Origin: JANQIV01 sp050117315
Lineage (GTDB): Bacteria; Bacteroidota; Ignavibacteria; Ignavibacteriales; Melioribacteraceae
NCBI GenBank assembly: GCA_050117315.1
Contig: JASFMY010000172.1
Span: forward strand, 1 to 10,794
Length of the DNA: 10,794 nucleotides
Direction of reading: 5' to 3'
Below, piece by piece: positions 1 through 6,386 of this stretch. The notes under the pieces are model-generated. The model ran no database searches. It worked only from the letters and a program-made list of their open reading frames with translations, and was not told the origin of the DNA. A program made the position numbers and the translations under genes. Position 1 is the stretch's first letter. The number at the start of each line of letters is the position of its first letter.

Positions 1-162
1 AACGGTATTCCTATTAATGTTTAGTTCTTTTGAGATAGAGGTCTTCTTTTTTCCTTCGGCTATCATTATAATTATTTTAGCTCGTGTTACGATTTTTTGT
101 TTTGTGTTTCTTCCCCTTATCAGTTTATCTAATTCTTGCTTTTCTCTTTGACTTAACTGCAT
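1..162 (-). CDS. IS630-family transposase, N-terminal fragment (cut by window edge)
   Basis: The 54 codons visible begin MQLSQREKQELDKL and end in SISKELNINRNTV at the window edge. This matches the opening of IS630-family transposases: a 'LS..ER..L..L...' segment, an 'RAKIIIMIAEGKK' stretch (residues 28-40) and a helix-turn-helix ending in 'S.ELNI.RNTV', which binds the element's ends. The catalytic DDE domain would lie outside the window. The ATG at 160-162 follows AGGAG with a short spacer, so the start is well supported. It sits 76 bp inside the terminal repeat at 229-241, a normal distance for an IS630 leader. Intactness cannot be judged. Confidence 0.85.
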   Translation of the reverse strand, partial: MQLSQREKQELDKLIRGRNTKQKIVTRAKIIIMIAEGKKKTSISKELNINRNTV

Positions 163-188
163 TGGTATCTCCTTTTTTGTTGATACCA
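163..188 (-). promoter_or_regulatory. Hairpin over the transposase ribosome site
   Basis: TGGTATC at 163-169 and GATACCA at 182-188 form a perfect 7-bp stem with a 12-nt loop. On the minus strand this is the leader just before the transposase ATG, and most of the AGGAG ribosome site lies in the loop or stem edge. Such a structure could dampen translation of the transposase, as known for several insertion sequences; that role is inferred. Confidence 0.4.
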
Positions 189-245
189 GATATACAAAAT
201 TATTTATTTAATGCCTATTTATTTATGGGACATAACGCTAGACCG

Positions 246-313
246 GAGTGAGATAGCAGCTATGTTGGAGTAGGATAGCTTGCTAACTCAGAGTAAGATA
301 GGATGCTAAGTTG
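246..313. repeat. Three imperfect tandem repeats of 22-23 bp
   Basis: Units at 246-267, 268-290 and 291-313 each begin GAGT(G/A)(A/G)GATAG and end in GCTA(A/T)-type sequence. Unit 1 contains the palindrome ATAGCAGCTAT, unit 2 TAGCTTGCTA and unit 3 a weaker TAG…CTA. They fill most of the gap between the IS end and the kinase stop codon. Copies differ at several positions, so the array is old or under loose constraint. Function is unknown: iteron-like protein sites or simple expansion are possible. Confidence 0.7.
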
Positions 314-344
314 GTACAATATAAGTTCTGCCGGGAGTTAATTT

Positions 345-1163
345 TTAAAAAGGAATAGATACTGTAACTTCGGTTCCTTTGCCCGGGGCTGTGTTTATTT
401 TGTATCTGCCTTTTAGGTAATTTACTTTTTCTATTATGTTGCTTAGCCCGTAGCCAAGCCTGGCTTTGCCCGTTGTATATTTGCCGTAATCAAATCCAAC
501 ACCGTCGTCTTTTACGGTTATATTCAGCATCCCTTCATCATCGTCAATTATATTTACCCGTACGTTTTTTGTTTCAGCGTGTTTTTCAACATTGGTAAGC
601 AGTTCTTTTAAGGACCTGTACACAACAAGTGCAGCTTTCTTTTCCATGTCGGCAGGAATAAAGTAGTCTTCCACTTCTATTTTTAAGTTGTGAAGTTTTG
701 CAAAGTTGTTAATCAGTTTGCTTATTGCAAGCTCAAGGTCAACAACGTCAAGTTCGCCGGGTGAGAGTTCGTATATTATGTTTTTCAGGTTGTCGCTTGC
801 TTCTACAAGATGCTCAACGGAGTTATCAAACGATTGATGGTTTATATTTTTTTTCTCTTTTGCCTGTTCAATTGCAAATTTAACCGTGTAAAGAACAGGC
901 AAAAGCAAGTCGTGCAGGTTTTTTGATATTCTTTCTTTTTCGTTTTCAATTGCTTCCAGAACTGTTGCGGTGCGTATTCTCTGGGCGATCATTTCGTTTT
1001 CCAGTTTTTGATGTGTAATCTCTTCTTTCAGCTTTAAGAAATTTTTGGCAAGCGGAAATAAAAACAGCTTAAAGAAAAATAAAATAAATATCACAAATGC
1101 TACTGTAGCTACGAAAGCCCAAAATACAGGCGTATTATAGCTTACCAATAAGTCGTTCATCAT
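345..1163 (-). CDS. Sensor histidine kinase, HisKA_3/NarL-type, membrane anchored
   Basis: This 272-residue protein autophosphorylates on histidine and would pass phosphate to a LuxR/NarL-type response regulator. One membrane segment lies at about residues 14-36, followed by a coiled-coil linker. The H-box is ERISKNLHD (phospho-acceptor His near residue 85), typical of HisKA_3. The HATPase part has an N-box (LKELLTNVEKHA, Asn near 192), a DDGVGFD G1 box near 220 and a G2 box, GYGLSNI, near 238. There is no PAS, HAMP or periplasmic domain, so signal sensing must come from a partner. Two ATGs (1161-1163 and 1158-1160) follow AGGATTG; the second has the better spacing. The start overlaps the end of the 7TM gene by up to 29 nt, implying translational coupling. 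No response regulator is present; the IS630 element lies just downstream. Confidence 0.9.
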   Translation of the reverse strand: MMNDLLVSYNTPVFWAFVATVAFVIFILFFFKLFLFPLAKNFLKLKEEITHQKLENEMIAQRIRTATVLEAIENEKERISKNLHDLLLPVLYTVKFAIEQAKEKKNINHQSFDNSVEHLVEASDNLKNIIYELSPGELDVVDLELAISKLINNFAKLHNLKIEVEDYFIPADMEKKAALVVYRSLKELLTNVEKHAETKNVRVNIIDDDEGMLNITVKDDGVGFDYGKYTTGKARLGYGLSNIIEKVNYLKGRYKINTAPGKGTEVTVSIPF

Positions 1164-1707
1164 CAATCCTAAATGTTGTAAAGAAAAATCCGTAAATTAT
1201 TTCAACAAAAGTGGCGAAGTATAAGTGGATAGTGGCATATTTATATTCGATCGTTGTTGCTACTACGGCAGTAAAGATAAAAGTGAATGCATACGATATG
1301 AGAATTAAGATTGAAAAACTAAACCTTCTTTCAACTAATTCCAGGATGAATTCATATCCTAAACCAAATAAAAGGTAAACGAATGTTAAACCCTGCATAA
1401 CTGCATGATATCTCCAATCATCGGTTACAAACCAGCCTATAGCCATCAAGAGATAGATCACAAGAAAAAAGTACCACCCTTTTTTAAAGTGCTCCTTTCT
1501 GAAGAAAGTAAGAAATGCTAAATAATTAGCCGTAATTATGACTAAGTAAGTATTTGGATAAATTAAGAAATAAAAAGCAATAGCTAAAACATCGTCAATT
1601 CCTATAAACAAAAAAAATAGTGCGAATTTTGTATTCTTTTGTTTTATTATTGGCAGCAGCCAAATTGCAGCAGATAAATAAAGAAGTATTCTTAAATCAT
1701 CATCCAT
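1135..1707 (-). CDS. Seven-helix integral membrane protein of the kinase operon
   Basis: I do not recognise a named family. The 190 residues hold about seven hydrophobic helices (roughly 6-21, 28-49, 53-69, 78-94, 104-122, 130-151, 158-178), with short loops and an acidic start, MDDDLR. There is no cysteine, which argues against an AgrB-type peptidase despite the similar size. It lies 15 nt after the small secreted protein gene, and its 3' end overlaps the kinase start. Since the kinase has no sensor domain of its own, a role as its membrane receptor or regulator is plausible inference. No strong ribosome site precedes the ATG at 1705-1707, so translation may depend on coupling to the upstream gene. 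Confidence 0.75.
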   Translation of the reverse strand: MDDDLRILLYLSAAIWLLPIIKQKNTKFALFFLFIGIDDVLAIAFYFLIYPNTYLVIITANYLAFLTFFRKEHFKKGWYFFLVIYLLMAIGWFVTDDWRYHAVMQGLTFVYLLFGLGYEFILELVERRFSFSILILISYAFTFIFTAVVATTIEYKYATIHLYFATFVEIIYGFFFTTFRIDDERLIGKL

Positions 1708-1722
1708 ATATTATCCAGAATA

Positions 1723-2103
1723 TTAAAAGCACTGAGGCGGACAATGAGGTGGCATAACTAATGACTTTGCAGTATCATCGCCCATTATTACTCCGCTAGA
1801 ATTTTTAACAAATCTTATTTTTTTTGTCATTGTTAGTTTTATATAGTTTAAAACATCATCTACAGAATACACGTAGTAAACCTCGTCATCCGGTGCTTTA
1901 TAATTTTTTGGTAATAAAGCGTTTCTATCCTGGTCAAGTACGTAGAGCCTACCGCCTTTCATATTAAACATTACATGTGTTTCAGCCTGCCTTACAATCT
2001 TTAATAGAAGCTTTGCAGATATTTCCACGCTTTCAGTTTGCGCAGCAGCTTTTGAATTAAATATTAGAACAAAAAACAAAATTGTTATGATATTTTTTAG
2101 CAT
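1723..2103 (-). CDS. Small secreted protein with a C-terminal Cys-x3-Cys tail
   Basis: The product has 126 residues and no recognised family. A signal peptide is clear: MLKN, a hydrophobic run ITILFFVLIF, then NSKAAAQ with likely cleavage near residue 21. The mature ~105 residues look like one small alpha/beta domain. They end in PPHCPPQCF, giving His120, Cys121 and Cys125 in the last seven residues, a possible disulfide, metal or redox site. It is the first gene of the operon with the 7TM protein and histidine kinase, so it may be a periplasmic sensor or ligand of that pathway (inference). A GAGGGTGGAG purine run lies just before the ATG. Confidence 0.75.
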   Translation of the reverse strand: MLKNIITILFFVLIFNSKAAAQTESVEISAKLLLKIVRQAETHVMFNMKGGRLYVLDQDRNALLPKNYKAPDDEVYYVYSVDDVLNYIKLTMTKKIRFVKNSSGVIMGDDTAKSLVMPPHCPPQCF

Positions 2104-2183
2104 AACTCCACCCTCATTTTGTTAATAAAAAAAATGAACATAATAAGTTAATTATTTACTTAGTTTATTATTTAGTCTAATTA

Positions 2184-2200
2184 GGTGAGCAGAGCTCATC
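2184..2200. promoter_or_regulatory. Palindrome upstream of the secreted protein/kinase operon
   Basis: TGAGC-AGA-GCTCA at 2186-2198 is a perfect 5-bp inverted repeat around a 3-bp centre, extended by one wobble and one paired base. It lies about 83-95 bp before the first start codon of the operon and could be an operator. No clear -35/-10 pair could be fixed nearby, so the role is a guess. Confidence 0.25.
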
Positions 2201-2250
2201 ACAAAAATCATAACTTCAAAATTTAGAATTACTTTAAATTAATTTATTGT

Positions 2251-2280
2251 GTATGCAAAAGCAAATATTTTTTTTGCAAA
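2251..2280. repeat. Dispersed repeat copy A (GTATGCAAA…TTTTTTTTG)
   Basis: GTATGCAAAAGCAAATATTT followed by more T and a G closely matches the segment at 2834-2860 and, with a 6-bp deletion, that at 5208-5225. All three copies are in the same orientation and in intergenic DNA. No function is evident. Confidence 0.5.
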
Positions 2281-2321
2281 TGAGATATTTTAAAGCCTCC
2301 TAGATTTTTATTATCACAACC

Positions 2322-2445
2322 TAGTGTTATGTCAATTCTGTATTGTCATTCCCGCACGTATTAAGCGGGAATCTAATCTATAAAAGTGGATTCCCGATAA
2401 AAGCATTCGGGAATGACACGGCACTTCATTGTTGACATAACACTA
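2322..2445. mobile_element. MITE-like element 1, IS630-type ends
   Basis: Perfect 15-bp inverted repeats CTAGTGTTATGTCAA (2321-2335) and its complement (2432-2446) bound a ~120-bp non-coding core, with TA at each boundary as expected for an IS630 target duplication. The core has nested palindromes: TGTCATTCCCG at 2344-2354 pairs with 2408-2418, and ATTCCCG…CGGGAAT hairpins lie inside. It encodes nothing and is presumably moved in trans. Its ends match the IS630 left end at 229-241 apart from one base in the 13-bp core. Confidence 0.8.
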
Positions 2446-2601
2446 GTATATTTAATAATCATACTTACGAAGTGCCAATAATTAGCATATTTTAAATCGA
2501 TATTTCGTATTAATTGAAGTTAATTCTTTCATTCTCCCAAATAAAATTATAAAATAAATTAGGAGGTAAAAATGGCTACAATAAATGTCGCGGTAAGACT
2601 A

Positions 2602-2685
2602 TATAGGGTGTTGCATAACTAAATTAGGTGCTATCACCCCAAAAATCGGGTTCGCAATGTCATTTTTATAGTTACGCAATACACT
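2602..2685. mobile_element. 84-bp palindromic insertion remnant
   Basis: Imperfect inverted ends (GGGTGTTGCATAACTA at 2606-2621 against the complement of 2669-2684) enclose a hairpin-like core. The flanks CTA (2599-2601) and CTA (2686-2688) look like a target duplication. The core holds one copy of the 'CCCCAAAAATCGGGTTCGCA' repeat also seen near 9237. No coding capacity. Confidence 0.45.
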
Positions 2686-2728
2686 CTAGAAGGCGTGGTT
2701 CATACCATTGATCTTCCATTATTAATAA

Positions 2729-2760
2729 CCTTCGAGGTTTTAAAAACCGCTGGGGTTACT
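2729..2760. repeat. Imperfect palindrome AACCTTCGAGGTT/AACCGCTGGGGTT
   Basis: AACC-TTCGA-GGTT followed by TTAA and AACC-GCTGG-GGTT forms two small stems that can also pair with each other. Intergenic REP-like units of this form are common in Bacteroidota-type genomes (family knowledge). It lies inside the putative interrupted frame and may be what ended that gene. Confidence 0.4.
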
Positions 2761-2804
2761 GTCACAATTCTGCAAATCACTGTAAAATTAATTTTAGAAT
2801 CTGA

Positions 2805-2862
2805 ACTTTTTCGCATAATGCTTCCCGCAGATTGTATGCAAATGCAAATATTTTTTTTGTAA
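2805..2862. repeat. Dispersed repeat copy B (CTTTTTCGCATAA…GTATGCAAA)
   Basis: From CTTTTTCGCATAA to TTTTTTTTG this stretch matches 5179-5225 at most positions: CTTTTTC(T)GCATAA, then TTCGC/CCCGC, then GTATGCAAA and an 8-T run. The similarity extends over about 50 bp, far beyond chance T-runs. A shorter third copy lies at 2251-2280. Confidence 0.55.
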
Positions 2863-2919
2863 TCAATAAGGTGTTTTGAATAAAGTTCTTGAATGTATAA
2901 GTGGAGAGATGTTTAATCT

Positions 2920-2956
2920 AAATACAGATGAGCACGTTAAGCACTCACCTGTATTT
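2920..2956 (-). terminator. Stem-loop downstream of the OPT transporter gene
   Basis: AAATACAGATGAGCAC (2920-2935) pairs with GCACTCACCTGTATTT (2941-2956) at 13 of 16 positions around a 5-nt loop. It begins about 30 nt after the transporter stop codon. No U-tract follows on the minus strand, so it is not a standard intrinsic terminator; it may stabilise the transcript end. Confidence 0.35.
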
Positions 2957-2988
2957 TATGTTAATTACTCCTCCTGTGAAAAGTTTTT

Positions 2989-4983
2989 TTAAGCTTTCTT
3001 GCTTTTCAAGTTTAGTAATTCTTGATAAGGAATTTTTATTAATACATAAGCTAAAACTAAAAATACTATAATCCCCAACGGCCAATACCCGTCAAAATCC
3101 CCGAGTCCGAATACGGATTTTAAATTTATACCTGCTCCAACAAAAGCCGCTAAAATAATTCCGACCAATGCTTCACCTGCCACAAGTCCCGAGGCTAACA
3201 ACAGCCCTGTATTATGAACAACTTCTTTATCCGAGTCATTCTCAGCTTTTTTCTCACTGATTTTATCAACTGCTAATTTAATCAAGCCGCCAACAAAGAT
3301 AGCGAAAGTTGTCTGGAAAGGAAGATACATTCCAACTGCTATCAACATTGGCGAAGGAGCCCCTAGCAATATTAAAGCTACTGCAAACATCATCCCGGCT
3401 ATAACTAACGGCCAGGCCATTTCCCCGCCGATAATTCCTTTACTTATCATTGCCATCAAACCTGCTTGCGGTGCCGGTAAAGCTTCACTGCCGATTCCGT
3501 TTGCCTGGTGCAACAGCATAATCGGAAGAATCATGATTAATGATGCAAACACAACTCCAACCATTTCACCGGCTTCCATCTTCCAGGGAGTTCCGCCGAG
3601 TAATTTCCCGACTTTCAAATCCTGCATCATATCCCCTGCAACACCTGCAACTACGCAAACTACGGATGCAACCGCTAGTGCGGCAATCACTCCTTTATCT
3701 CCTTCCATACCTACGAGTACCATAAGTATTGCAGCAATTAAGAGTGTGGAAAGGGTTAATCCGGAAATTGGGTTTGATGAACTACCGATTATACCAACCA
3801 AATATCCGGCAACCGCGGCAAAAACAAAAGCTGCTATTCCCATTACTATTGCCGCCAAAACGGAAGTCCCGAGATTTGCAGTGAACATGTCGTATAATCC
3901 GATCATAAAAAGAATAATAACACCAACTGCAATTAACACCATTTTGAACGGTACGTCTTTGTCTGTCCGTGAAACTTTTTCCGCATTTTGATCGGAAGCT
4001 GCTTTAATATCTTTAAATCCCTTTCCGATTCCCTGTATAAGATTATTTCTCATTTTGAACAATGTATAAAAAGCGCCGACCAGCATACCGCCGACTGCTA
4101 TTGGTTTCACAGTTGCATCGTACGCTGCCTTAGCCATGTCTGTCCATTCTAATCCGCCGTTAGCTGATAAACCGGAAAGATCACCGTACATCAAAAACAG
4201 AACAATGGGCATTAAGAAAAGCCAGCCGAAAACTCCGCCTGAGAAAGTGATTGCTGCAAGACGATAGCCGATAATGTAGCCAACACCTAAAAACGCGGGT
4301 GATGCGGAAGGACTTTGCATTACCATCCCGCCCTTTTGTTTTATTGTTGTCATTATTCCGCCGTCCCCGTTCAGCATATTAATTTTTGATGCGTTGAACT
4401 GCCAGAATCCTTTAACGGAATCCTTGATAAGTGTAATACCATTTGGATTCTTAAAAATTTCAATTAATGCACCCAAACCGAGAGTCATAAATACATACTT
4501 TGCTCCGGTCTTACCGCCCTGCCCGGCTTTTACAATTTCTGTGCATGCCTGGCTTTCGGGGAAAGGCAGAGTTTTATCATCGACCAGTGTTCTTCTTAAA
4601 ATCGTAATTAGTAAAACTCCAAGCACACCCCCGACAAGCATAAGTAAAGTGCTTTCAACATAATCGAAATCGTCCCATACTCCGCTCATTACAAATGCGG
4701 GAATTGTGAAAATTGCGCCCGCTGCTAATGCTTCGCCGACTGAAGCAGTGGTTCTCGCAATATTTTCTTCTAAAATATTTCCTTTAAAAATTCTTAAAAC
4801 CGCCATTGCAATTACCGCGGCGGGAAATGTCGCTGCAACGGTCATCCCGGCTTTGAGTCCGAGATAAGCATTTGCAGAGCCTAAAATCATTGCAAGTATA
4901 ACACCCAACGAAAGTGATTTAAATGTTAATTCTTTCATGTTGGTTTCAGGTGGAACATAAGGTTTGAAATTCTGATCAGCCAA
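2989..4983 (-). CDS. OPT-family oligopeptide (or metal-chelate) transporter
   Basis: A 664-residue, very hydrophobic protein with about 15-16 membrane segments, full length for bacterial OPT transporters, which import small peptides or metal chelates using the proton gradient. Family signatures include LPFPESQA near residue 139, SSSNPISGLT at 401-410, GDMMQDLKVGKLLGGTP at 450-466 and GMYLPFQTT at 551-559. A cytoplasmic loop lies around 320-345 and another at 575-590. The start is TTG at 4981-4983, chosen because a perfect AGGAGG lies 5 nt upstream and the next in-frame Met is residue 16, inside the conserved region. It is monocistronic, with long repeat-rich gaps on both sides. Substrate cannot be assigned. 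Confidence 0.95.
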   Translation of the reverse strand: MADQNFKPYVPPETNMKELTFKSLSLGVILAMILGSANAYLGLKAGMTVAATFPAAVIAMAVLRIFKGNILEENIARTTASVGEALAAGAIFTIPAFVMSGVWDDFDYVESTLLMLVGGVLGVLLITILRRTLVDDKTLPFPESQACTEIVKAGQGGKTGAKYVFMTLGLGALIEIFKNPNGITLIKDSVKGFWQFNASKINMLNGDGGIMTTIKQKGGMVMQSPSASPAFLGVGYIIGYRLAAITFSGGVFGWLFLMPIVLFLMYGDLSGLSANGGLEWTDMAKAAYDATVKPIAVGGMLVGAFYTLFKMRNNLIQGIGKGFKDIKAASDQNAEKVSRTDKDVPFKMVLIAVGVIILFMIGLYDMFTANLGTSVLAAIVMGIAAFVFAAVAGYLVGIIGSSSNPISGLTLSTLLIAAILMVLVGMEGDKGVIAALAVASVVCVVAGVAGDMMQDLKVGKLLGGTPWKMEAGEMVGVVFASLIMILPIMLLHQANGIGSEALPAPQAGLMAMISKGIIGGEMAWPLVIAGMMFAVALILLGAPSPMLIAVGMYLPFQTTFAIFVGGLIKLAVDKISEKKAENDSDKEVVHNTGLLLASGLVAGEALVGIILAAFVGAGINLKSVFGLGDFDGYWPLGIIVFLVLAYVLIKIPYQELLNLKSKKA

Positions 4984-5081
4984 TTTTACCTCCTTTTTGT
5001 TTTGGAGTTTGAAGAAATGTCAAAATTTATTTCTAATCTATAATTAAATCAACTAAATAAATTTTTAAGACAGTTGATTCA

Positions 5082-5094
5082 GATAGAATCTATC
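5082..5094. promoter_or_regulatory. Perfect palindrome GATAGA-A-TCTATC upstream of the OPT gene
   Basis: A perfect 6-bp inverted repeat around one base, 100-110 bp before the transporter start. Size and symmetry suit a dimeric repressor site, but no regulator is visible in the window. Confidence 0.25.
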
Positions 5095-5178
5095 GCGGGC
5101 CACCGGTTTTTATTGTCACGACTCCCAAGGTCGGCGTCACTGTTTGACGGCTGATTGGAAAATAATTTAATAACCCGG

Positions 5179-5225
5179 CTTTTTCTGCATAACCCTTTTC
5201 GCTGACTGTATGCAAATTTTTTTTG
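5179..5225. repeat. Dispersed repeat copy C
   Basis: CTTTTTCTGCATAA…GTATGCAAATTTTTTTTG matches copy B at 2805-2859, lacking its central TGCAAA duplication. Located between the transporter promoter region and a GC hairpin. Confidence 0.5.
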
Positions 5226-5242
5226 TAGTTGCTTAAAATTAT

Positions 5243-5276
5243 ATCCCGGAATTCCTTTTAAGCGGAATTCCGGGAT
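5243..5276. repeat. Perfect 13-bp stem hairpin (ATCCCGGAATTCC)
   Basis: ATCCCGGAATTCC at 5243-5255 and its exact complement at 5264-5276 with an 8-nt loop, followed by GACA. It resembles the 'GTCATCCCGGAATT' intergenic hairpins found in many copies in such genomes. No T-run on either side, so a terminator role is unlikely. Confidence 0.6.
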
Positions 5277-5315
5277 GACAATTAATATAAACCAATTTTT
5301 CTATCTGCTTATGAC

Positions 5316-5493
5316 TAGTGATGTGTCACATTTGAGTTGTCATTTCAAATCCCCGATTTATCGGGAGTGAGAAATCTAAATACCGTACTGACAAAGATTT
5401 CTCTCCGGAGGAGTCCTATGAACACTCACAAAAAACTTTCCTTCGAACCGACAATCTTGGAGTCTATGATTCTTTATTGTTGACATAACACTA
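5316..5493. mobile_element. MITE-like element 2, end overlaps the caspase-like gene
   Basis: The right end TTGACATAACACTAG (5480-5494) is identical to the right end of element 1, and the match continues inward (ACAATAAAG versus ACAATGAAG on the complement). The left end CTAGTGATGTGTCAC (5315-5329) differs from the consensus at three positions. The core contains CCCCGATTTATCGGGAGTGA and two AGAAATCT/AGATTTCT arms. Non-coding. Its right boundary gives the TAG stop codon of the protease gene. Confidence 0.7.
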
Positions 5494-6357
5494 GCTAAAA
5501 TTACCTTGGTCGCCGGCAATACCGTGAGCATTCGGAACAGGATAGTGCATTGCTTCGCATTGTCTAAGAGCAGTACCCATTGGCTGGATATTGGGTAATA
5601 TATTTTTCCAAAAGCATTTAAATACTTCTTCCGAAGAGCCGATAAGTAAAGGAATTCTGCCGCCAATGAAAGTTCTTGCGCCTGCTTGCATAATTGACGG
5701 CTCTAAAGGAGGATTAAATACATCACATGAATTAAAATAGATTACTTCAGGATTTAAGGCTGTTCCGGCTAAACTTTCAAACCATTTGTAGGTTAAAGAA
5801 CCGTCGGATAATAAAATACCTGTAGTACTACCGTGTCCGACGCTGCCAAAAGCTTTTAGATTTCCGGCTAAATATCTTTTATAGTTTTCAATATTCGCTT
5901 GGGCACCAATTAATCTCATTGCACTATATCCATTCGCAATTGCAACATTATAAGCAAAGTTTACTGCCGCCATCGCTGTTGGAATTTCGGGAACAGGTGT
6001 AGCAAAAACCATATCAACATTGACTGCCCCGTATTTTTCATTTTCATAAGTTTCTTCCTCGGCTTCGTCATGAGAAATTTGAAGTGATTTCATCTGGTAT
6101 TTGCCGTCTACCTCAATTTTAGCAGTCTCATAAGTGTAAGTATATGCGTGTGCTAAATGTGCAATAACCGATTCCGGCGAGCCGTCCCTTTTGTGGTTTA
6201 CTTTAACAATAACATGAGACATCGGATACTTTTGTGTTAATAATAAATGGTGTTTCACTACTTTTTCAACTGCTTGAACATCTGCTGCTCCATAAGTCCT
6301 TTCGGGATGGGATAAAACTCTAATATCAACATTTTCATTGTGGTGTTGGGTACTCAT
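5491..6357 (-). CDS. Caspase-fold (clan CD) protease-like protein with N-terminal accessory domain
   Basis: A 288-residue protein with no signal peptide or membrane segment. The C-terminal half carries the clan CD dyad in order: SVGHGSTTGILLSDG with His175, then VIYFNSCDVFN with Cys211. GARTFIGGRIPLL and a closing HGIAGDQG follow, the pattern of gingipain/C25- or CHAT-like peptidases. Residues 1-95 form a separate domain (VEKVVKHHLL, YTYTYETAKIEVD) that recurs as the stand-alone protein upstream. An acidic linker (EAEEETYENE, 98-107) joins the two and could be a processing site. AGGAGG precedes the ATG. The stop codon is made by the TA and end base of MITE 2, so a few native C-terminal residues may be lost. 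Protease activity and substrate are inferred; family assignment within clan CD is open. Confidence 0.8.
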   Translation of the reverse strand: MSTQHHNENVDIRVLSHPERTYGAADVQAVEKVVKHHLLLTQKYPMSHVIVKVNHKRDGSPESVIAHLAHAYTYTYETAKIEVDGKYQMKSLQISHDEAEEETYENEKYGAVNVDMVFATPVPEIPTAMAAVNFAYNVAIANGYSAMRLIGAQANIENYKRYLAGNLKAFGSVGHGSTTGILLSDGSLTYKWFESLAGTALNPEVIYFNSCDVFNPPLEPSIMQAGARTFIGGRIPLLIGSSEEVFKCFWKNILPNIQPMGTALRQCEAMHYPVPNAHGIAGDQGNFS

Positions 6358-6386
6358 AAATCCTCCTGTTTATTGTTTGTTTTTAG

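Larger units (their letters stand above)
1..240 (-). mobile_element. IS630-family insertion sequence, 5' end only
   Basis: The transposase start is followed outward by an AT-rich leader and then GACATAACGCTAG at 229-241. That string is nearly identical to the terminal repeats of two MITE-like elements at 2321-2446 and 5315-5494 (GACATAACACTAG), so it is read as the outer end of the IS. IS630 elements insert at TA; the TA at 239-240 is the likely duplicated target base pair. The other end lies left of the window. Confidence 0.7.
2572..2862 (+). pseudogene. Possible small gene interrupted by an 84-bp insertion
   Basis: A perfect AGGAGG at 2561-2566 lies 5 nt before an ATG at 2572; this is the only convincing plus-strand start in the window. 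The frame reads MATINVAVRL, then enters an 84-bp segment and stops at 2620-2622. That segment (2602-2685) has imperfect inverted ends (GGGTGTTGCATAACT; complement GTGTATTGCGTAACT) and is flanked by CTA on both sides. Removing it with one CTA restores one frame that runs on to TAA at 2860-2862, 67 residues in all. The last half overlaps dispersed repeats, so the natural end is uncertain. If the insertion site is instead the inner TA, the uninterrupted frame would stop after 10 codons. I recognise no family. Confidence 0.35.
4984..5314. other. Upstream region of the OPT gene: no gene, several palindromes
   Basis: Holds the AGGAGG ribosome site (4987-4992), an AATCAACT/AGTTGATT inverted repeat (5047-5054 and 5072-5079), a 13-bp palindrome, dispersed repeat copy C and a long GC hairpin. 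A TATAGATT-like -10 on the minus strand near 5034-5042 is possible but not firm. No coding frame. Confidence 0.6.

Noticed and set aside
1135..2103. agr-like peptide quorum-sensing cassette (small secreted protein, ~190-residue membrane protein, kinase)
   Set aside because: The membrane protein has no cysteine, so it cannot be an AgrB-type cysteine peptidase. The kinase is HisKA_3 rather than the AgrC type, and the secreted protein has an ordinary signal peptide.
2961..2977. AGGAGGAG ribosome-like site on the minus strand just after the OPT stop
   Set aside because: No start codon follows at a usable distance before stop codons; at most the remnant of a lost gene.
3533..4663. Plus-strand open frames inside the OPT transporter gene
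   Set aside because: They are antisense to a clear 664-residue transporter, lack ribosome sites and have the skewed composition of shadow frames.
5376..5666. Minus-strand 96-codon frame overlapping the protease 3' end and MITE 2
   Set aside because: It lies in another frame of the caspase-like gene and runs into the repeat; no start signal.
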